Source: an uncultured Treponema sp.
GTDB lineage: Bacteria; Spirochaetota; Spirochaetia; Treponematales; Treponemataceae
Length of the DNA stretch: 5,017 nucleotides
Assembly (NCBI GenBank): GCA_946403565.1
Contig: CAMJAJ010000133.1
Coordinates: forward strand, 1-5,017
Direction: 5' to 3'
The notes beneath the pieces are model-generated. The model did no database searches, was not told where the DNA came from, and saw nothing but the letters and a program-made list of their open reading frames with translations. Positions within the stretch are counted from its first letter, which is position 1, and every line of letters starts with the position of its first letter. A program made the position numbers and the translations under genes. This document shows, in pieces, positions 1-5,017 of this stretch.

Positions 1-2391
1 TCCCTGGACACGGACGACGGGCTTCCTCAGATGGAAATCGTCATAAACCGCACCCGGGCATATAACTTCGGTGTGAGCGTGAGTGCGGTTGCAAGCGAAA
101 TACAGGCCTGTATTGAAGGCAAGACCGTCACGACGTATACCCAGGGCGGTGATGATTATTCCGTCAAGGTCATGCTCCGCGACGAGGACGTGAAGTCCAT
201 CCCCGACCTGGAGCAGATTTTCGTGCAGGGCTCCAAGGGCCTTGTCGCCGTCTCCAACGTCGCGAGCGTGACCAAGGGCTACGGCCCGGTGACGATTCGC
301 CGCGAGAACCGGAGCCGCATTATCCATATCACCGCCGGAATCCTGACGCAGACGAACGCGAACGTCGTCGAGCAGATGATAAAGGACAAGATTGCGGACA
401 CCTTCGTGATTCCCGACTCCGTGAGCGTGAGCTACGAAGGTTCCTGGAAGACGATGAACGAGCAGACCAACGTATATGGAAAGATCATCCTGCTCGCCAT
501 CCTGCTCGTCTTTGCAGTCATGGCCGCCACCTACGAGAGTTTCAAGGCGCCGCTCATCAACATCACGACGATTCCCTTCCTTATCATCGGTGTCGTCGCG
601 ATTTACAAGATAACTGGGCAGACGGCTTCCATGCTTTCCGCGATCGGAATCATCATGCTGGTCGGTATTGTCGTCAACAACGGTATCATCCTCGTTGACT
701 ACACGAACCTCCTGATTGACCGCGGCTACAAGATGAAGGATGCCTGTCTTGAGGCGGGAACCAGCCGTCTGCGCCCCGTCCTTATGACGACGCTGACGAC
801 GATTCTTGGCATGCTCCCCATGTGTTTCGCGACGAGCGGAAGCGCGGGCATGGTGCAGCCAATCGGTGTGGCGGTCGTCGGTGGACTGACCAGCTCCACC
901 TTCATCACGCTCTTCTTTATTCCGGTGCTCTACTCACTCATCATGCGGGAGAAGAAGCAGGTGAAGAGCGGCATTGCCGTGGACCTGCCTGCGGGCGGGG
1001 TGGCCTTGCCACAGACCGCGTCGGACGATGACGATGTGGACTTCGAGGAAGGAATCGACGGCATAGACGGTTTTGACCTTGCGGATGATGACGGAAAGAA
1101 CCTGCCGAGTCCCTGGGCGGGTATAAGCGTAGAGGAGATAGAAAGGTCCTTTGGCCCGCTTGAAGAGGACGGCGGCATGGGCGACGTGGACTTCGCAGAG
1201 CCGAAGTATCCTGCGGACGGAGCCGAGGCCGAGGCAGAAGCTGAGATACCCCCTGCCACTGAAGAGCAATCTACCCCGGATGTCGTGCCGGAGCTTGACC
1301 TCCAGGACGAAGCCGAAGTCTCCTTTGAGACGGGCGATGTGCAGGATGCCGTTCCCGCTGCAAGCTGGGTAGATGCTGCTGACGAGGAAGAGGACGACAT
1401 AGACCGGGCCATTGATGCGGCCTTTGATGCGGTGGATGATGACGAGGATGATGCGGCCGGCTGGGCGGACTTCATGGACGAGGACGAGGCGGACGGTAAA
1501 GCAGCGCAGGCGCTGGAACCCACCGTTGAATCTGTGACTGCCGTAGAGCCAGAATCTCCCGTTGAATCTGCCCCGGAGACAGGTGCGGCATTTGAGCCGA
1601 CCGCGGAGACGGAGGCTGAAACTGAAATCGCAGATGTTCCGGAGCTTGAAAGCGAGCCTGAGTTTGAGCCGACCGCGGAAGCCGAGGCTGAGACTGAAAT
1701 CGCTGACGTTCCCGAGCTTGAGGACGAGCCGGAGTTTGAGCCGACTGCGGAGGCGGAGACGGAGGCTGAAATAGCAGACGTTCCGGAGCTTGAGGACGAA
1801 CCCGAGTTTGAGCCGACTGCGGAAGCGGAACCGGAGCTGGAGGCCGAGCCGGAACAGGAAGAGGAATCCGAGTCGGAGGACGAACCTGTGCCGACTGTGT
1901 TTGACGAGCCGGAACCCGAAATCATACTGCCCGTGGTGCCGGACACCGGCTTTGGCGAGCCGCCTCTGGAGGAGGACGAAACGGTCTCTGCCGAGCTGGT
2001 GGAAGAGCCGGAGCCTGAACCTGAGCCGATTCCCACCGCGCCTGTTGCCTCTGAGCCTGAACCGGAACCCGAACCCGAGCCGGTTCCCATTGCTCCTGCG
2101 TCGAAGCCCGCACCTGCACCCGAGGTTGCTGCGAAGCCGGTGGCTCCTGCACCGAAGCCTGCACCGGCGGCAAAGCCCGCTCCCGCGGCAAAGGTTGCAC
2201 CGGCACCGGCAGCAAAGCCGGACAAGCCTGTGCAGAAGGTGTATCCCAAGAAGGACAACGCCGTCTCCAACGACCACCACATCGCGAACTTCAAGAAGAT
2301 GGACCGCATAGCCTCGGATCCTGCTGTGGCGAACGACAAGAAGGTGTCGGCGGGCAGCTTCGTTGCATATAAACCTCAGTCTGAACGCTAG
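1..2391 (+). CDS. RND-family efflux permease, C-terminal part, with a long acidic/proline-rich cytoplasmic tail (5' end outside window)
   Basis: This is the inner-membrane permease of a proton-driven RND (AcrB/HAE1-like) pump. The frame is open from base 1 and the upstream residues SLDTDDGLPQ continue the RND motif, so the ATG at 31 is internal and the true start is off-window. Of 796 visible residues (numbered from base 1), 1-160 match the second periplasmic porter/docking region (GLPQMEIVINRTRA, GGDDYSVKV). Five hydrophobic stretches follow at about 161-179, 183-202, 209-235, 260-278 and 284-314, corresponding to TM8-TM12. TM10 reads GIVVNNGIILVDYTN, with Asn226 where AcrB has Lys940. The TM4 aspartates lie off-window. 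RND proteins usually end shortly after TM12, but this one continues for 476 residues (from base 961), which should be cytoplasmic. Identification of the RND part is secure. The substrate is unknown, and the role of the tail is unknown. Confidence 0.93.
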   Translation, partial: SLDTDDGLPQMEIVINRTRAYNFGVSVSAVASEIQACIEGKTVTTYTQGGDDYSVKVMLRDEDVKSIPDLEQIFVQGSKGLVAVSNVASVTKGYGPVTIRRENRSRIIHITAGILTQTNANVVEQMIKDKIADTFVIPDSVSVSYEGSWKTMNEQTNVYGKIILLAILLVFAVMAATYESFKAPLINITTIPFLIIGVVAIYKITGQTASMLSAIGIIMLVGIVVNNGIILVDYTNLLIDRGYKMKDACLEAGTSRLRPVLMTTLTTILGMLPMCFATSGSAGMVQPIGVAVVGGLTSSTFITLFFIPVLYSLIMREKKQVKSGIAVDLPAGGVALPQTASDDDDVDFEEGIDGIDGFDLADDDGKNLPSPWAGISVEEIERSFGPLEEDGGMGDVDFAEPKYPADGAEAEAEAEIPPATEEQSTPDVVPELDLQDEAEVSFETGDVQDAVPAASWVDAADEEEDDIDRAIDAAFDAVDDDEDDAAGWADFMDEDEADGKAAQALEPTVESVTAVEPESPVESAPETGAAFEPTAETEAETEIADVPELESEPEFEPTAEAEAETEIADVPELEDEPEFEPTAEAETEAEIADVPELEDEPEFEPTAEAEPELEAEPEQEEESESEDEPVPTVFDEPEPEIILPVVPDTGFGEPPLEEDETVSAELVEEPEPEPEPIPTAPVASEPEPEPEPEPVPIAPASKPAPAPEVAAKPVAPAPKPAPAAKPAPAAKVAPAPAAKPDKPVQKVYPKKDNAVSNDHHIANFKKMDRIASDPAVANDKKVSAGSFVAYKPQSER
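1591..1830 (+). repeat. Tandem 72-bp (24-residue) in-frame repeat, three full copies plus a partial fourth
   Basis: Full copies lie at 1591-1662, 1663-1734 and 1735-1806, and the first eight residues recur at 1807-1830. Each copy starts FEPTAE, continues with an A/T/E run, then has IADVPELE and ends in S/D-EPE. Copies 1 and 2 differ at about 11 of 72 bases by my count. Seven of these are silent third-position changes and the rest alter only two residues (T to A, S to D). Copies 2 and 3 differ mainly by an A/T swap in the AETE run. The period is exactly 72 bases, so the unit copies as whole codons. Confidence 0.95.
2002..2250 (+). repeat. EP-rich then KP/AP-rich low-complexity coding segment
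   Basis: Two similar blocks, EPEPEPEPIPTAPVA and SEPEPEPEPEPVPIAPAS, are followed by KPAPAP/AKPAPAAK runs. The charge changes from acidic to basic across about 80 residues. The pattern resembles the extended proline-rich spacer of TonB proteins. This is a resemblance in composition only, because no TonB C-terminal domain follows. Confidence 0.8.
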
Positions 2392-2398
2392 GGGGTGA
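2390..2398 (+). promoter_or_regulatory. Shine-Dalgarno site for the PII-like gene, overlapping the permease stop codon
   Basis: AGGGGGTGA matches the anti-Shine-Dalgarno complement AGGAGGTGA except for one A-to-G change. It overlaps the permease TAG stop (2389-2391), and the G-run ends only 4 bases before the ATG at 2400. This short spacing, with the site buried under the preceding stop, suggests translational coupling of the small protein to the pump. Confidence 0.6.
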
Positions 2399-2399
2399 C

Positions 2400-4224
<1,825 letters not shown>

Positions 4225-4225
4225 C

Positions 4226-4232
4226 GGAGGTG
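4226..4232 (+). promoter_or_regulatory. Shine-Dalgarno site that fixes the Nudix gene start
   Basis: GGAGGTG ends 5 bases before the ATG at 4238. The frame is open far upstream into glpK, so this site and the start of family similarity (NTTLCYIE) decide the start codon. Confidence 0.8.
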
Positions 4233-4237
4233 CGGCA

Positions 4238-4708
4238 ATGCAGAATACGACCCTCTGCTATATCGAAGAAAACGACTCTTACCTGATGCTGCACCGGGTC
4301 AAGAAAGCGGGCGACATAAACAAGGACAAGTGGATTGGCATAGGCGGCCACTGCGAGGAGGGCGAAAGCCCCGAGGACTGCGTGGCGCGGGAGGTGCTGG
4401 AGGAGACGGGGTTGGCCTTGACCGGCATGCGCTACTGCGGCATCGTCACCTTCGTGTCTGACAGCTGCGAGGGCGAGTACATGCACCTCTTCCACTCGGA
4501 CTCCTTCTGCGGAAGCCTGAAGGATTGCGACGAAGGGACGCTCGAATGGGTTCCCATCGCGAAGCTGAACGAACTGGAACACTGGAAGGGTGATGAAATT
4601 TTTCTGGATTTGATTGCAAGGCGCGTCCCCTTTTTCTCGCTCAAGCTGGTCTATGCCGGGGGCGAACTGAAAGAGGCCGTCCTGGACCGGCAGGCACTGG
4701 CCGTCTGA
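4238..4708 (+). CDS. MutT/Nudix hydrolase, probable 8-oxo-dGTP diphosphatase
   Basis: This 156-residue cytoplasmic enzyme contains a perfect Nudix box (GX5EX7REUXEEXGU) at 37-59: Gly37, Glu43 and REVLEETGL (51-59), whose glutamates bind the catalytic metal. Around it are NTTLCYIEENDSYLMLHR (3-20), DKWIGIGGH (30-38), GIVTFVSD (68-75), EYMHLF (80-85) and LEWVPIAKL (102-110). These match the annotated 8-oxo-dGTP diphosphatases of Firmicutes and related anaerobes, which remove oxidised dGTP from the nucleotide pool. Nudix substrate prediction is unreliable, so another nucleoside diphosphate-linked substrate remains possible. It has seven cysteines, rather many for its length. The gene follows glpK by 13 bases with a strong ribosome site, so it is probably cotranscribed. 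No link to glycerol metabolism is apparent. It ends at the G-rich spacer. Confidence 0.92.
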   Translation: MQNTTLCYIEENDSYLMLHRVKKAGDINKDKWIGIGGHCEEGESPEDCVAREVLEETGLALTGMRYCGIVTFVSDSCEGEYMHLFHSDSFCGSLKDCDEGTLEWVPIAKLNELEHWKGDEIFLDLIARRVPFFSLKLVYAGGELKEAVLDRQALAV

Positions 4709-4807
4709 GGGGAGACAGTCAACGGGGCAGGGGTGTGTGGCTGGCTCTGCGGGCAGCGACGGGGGCCGACGGGGTGCTTTGTAGCTTGAGCGGGGCGGGG
4801 CGGCCGC
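4709..4807. other. G-rich spacer between convergent genes
   Basis: The 99 bases contain about 52 G and 22 C on the plus strand. There are eight runs of three or more G: 4709-4712, 4724-4727, 4730-4733, 4751-4753, 4761-4765, 4771-4774, 4792-4795 and 4797-4800. The right edge carries the palindrome GGCGGCCGCC (4799-4808). I see no hairpin followed by a T-run in either direction. The plus-strand transcript could form G-quadruplexes, and the minus-strand transcript is C-rich and G-poor, as Rho loading sites are. Both readings are inferences from composition. Confidence 0.6.
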
Positions 4808-5017
4808 CTAGCTCTTGATGTACTTTTCCGGGTCCTGGGCTTCGCCGTTGACCTTTATCTCGAAGTGCAGGTGGGGGCCGGTGGCGAGTCCGGTTTGACC
4901 GACCTGTCCTATCGGCTGCCGGCGCAGCACCGCGCCGCCTTCTTTCAAGTCATTGATGTAGCTCAGGTGGGCGTAGAGGCTGGTCATGCCCTGCTCGTGC
5001 TGGAGGATGACGTAGTT
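4808..5017 (-). CDS. M23 family (LytM-type) metallopeptidase, C-terminal end (5' end outside window)
   Basis: The last 69 residues of a zinc endopeptidase that cuts peptide cross-bridges in peptidoglycan, or of a non-catalytic LytM regulator. The frame runs from the window edge at 5017 to the TAG read at 4810-4808. It shows NYVILQHEQGMTSLYAHLS, with the family His in YAHLS (His17 of the visible part), then QPIGQVGQTGLATGPHLHFEI. The HxH pair (His49, His51) supplies a zinc ligand and a catalytic-site histidine. The chain ends DPEKYIKS, typical of this domain at the end of a protein. The first zinc-binding motif (HxxxD) and any signal peptide or coiled coil are off-window, so activity cannot be fully judged, but the visible active-site residues are intact. 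It converges on the Nudix gene and is not part of that operon. Confidence 0.93.
   Translation of the reverse strand, partial: NYVILQHEQGMTSLYAHLSYINDLKEGGAVLRRQPIGQVGQTGLATGPHLHFEIKVNGEAQDPEKYIKS

Larger units (their letters stand above)
961..2388 (+). other. Low-complexity C-terminal extension of the RND permease
   Basis: This 476-residue segment starts right after TM12 (…LYSLIMREKKQ). It runs in blocks. Bases 961-1590 encode an Asp/Glu-rich stretch with a few aromatic islands (SPWAGISVEEIERSFGPL, AGWADFMDEDE). Bases 1591-1830 encode the 24-residue repeats. Bases 1831-2001 are again Glu-rich. Bases 2002-2100 are EP dipeptide runs, and 2101-2223 are KPAP/AAKP runs. The last 55 residues are mixed and basic (KVYPKKDNAVSNDHHIANFKK). 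There is no hydrophobic segment, so it should stay on the side where TM12 ends, the cytoplasm by RND topology. It is probably mostly disordered. I recognise no catalytic domain. Reading frame and codon usage run on without interruption, so nothing points to a frameshift fusion. Confidence 0.85.

Noticed and set aside
31..33. ATG at 31 as the start of the permease
   Set aside because: The frame is open to base 1 and the residues before the ATG continue the RND sequence. The protein would also lack its first membrane half.
4799..4808. GGCGGCCGCC palindrome as a terminator or protein-binding site
   Set aside because: A 10-base GC palindrome with no loop and no T-run is readily found by chance in such GC-rich sequence.

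Overview
The window looks like GC-rich bacterial DNA. It holds four tightly packed plus-strand genes and the end of a fifth, converging gene on the minus strand. The gene content (RND pump with a small PII-like partner, GlpK, an 8-oxo-dGTP-type Nudix hydrolase, an M23 peptidase) and the protein sequences suggest a Treponema-like spirochaete or another host-associated anaerobe. That is an impression from protein resemblance, not a phylogenetic result.

Layout. Bases 1-2391 are the 3' part of an RND-family efflux permease whose start lies upstream of the window. About 320 residues match the end of an ordinary RND pump: the last periplasmic porter/docking portion and five membrane helices. They are followed by a 476-residue soluble tail (961-2388). 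The tail is strongly acidic at first, contains a 24-residue tandem repeat, passes through EP-rich and then KP/AP-rich segments, and ends basic. Next come a 95-residue PII-like, transporter-associated protein (2400-2687), glycerol kinase GlpK (2695-4224) and a MutT/Nudix hydrolase (4238-4708). The gaps are 8, 7 and 13 bases, so these four genes are probably one transcription unit, with its promoter upstream of the window. A 99-base, very G-rich spacer (4709-4807) separates them from the C-terminal end of an M23 (LytM-type) peptidoglycan endopeptidase on the minus strand (4808-5017).

How the genes may work together. The pump and the small PII-like protein form a plausible functional pair, with the small protein perhaps acting on the pump or its cytoplasmic tail. 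GlpK (glycerol to glycerol-3-phosphate) and the Nudix enzyme (probable nucleotide-pool cleaning) have no obvious link to efflux and may simply share the transcript. The most unusual item is the long repeat-bearing tail after the last RND membrane helix, together with the adjacent PII-like gene. I see no RNA gene, CRISPR array, insertion sequence or canonical intrinsic terminator.
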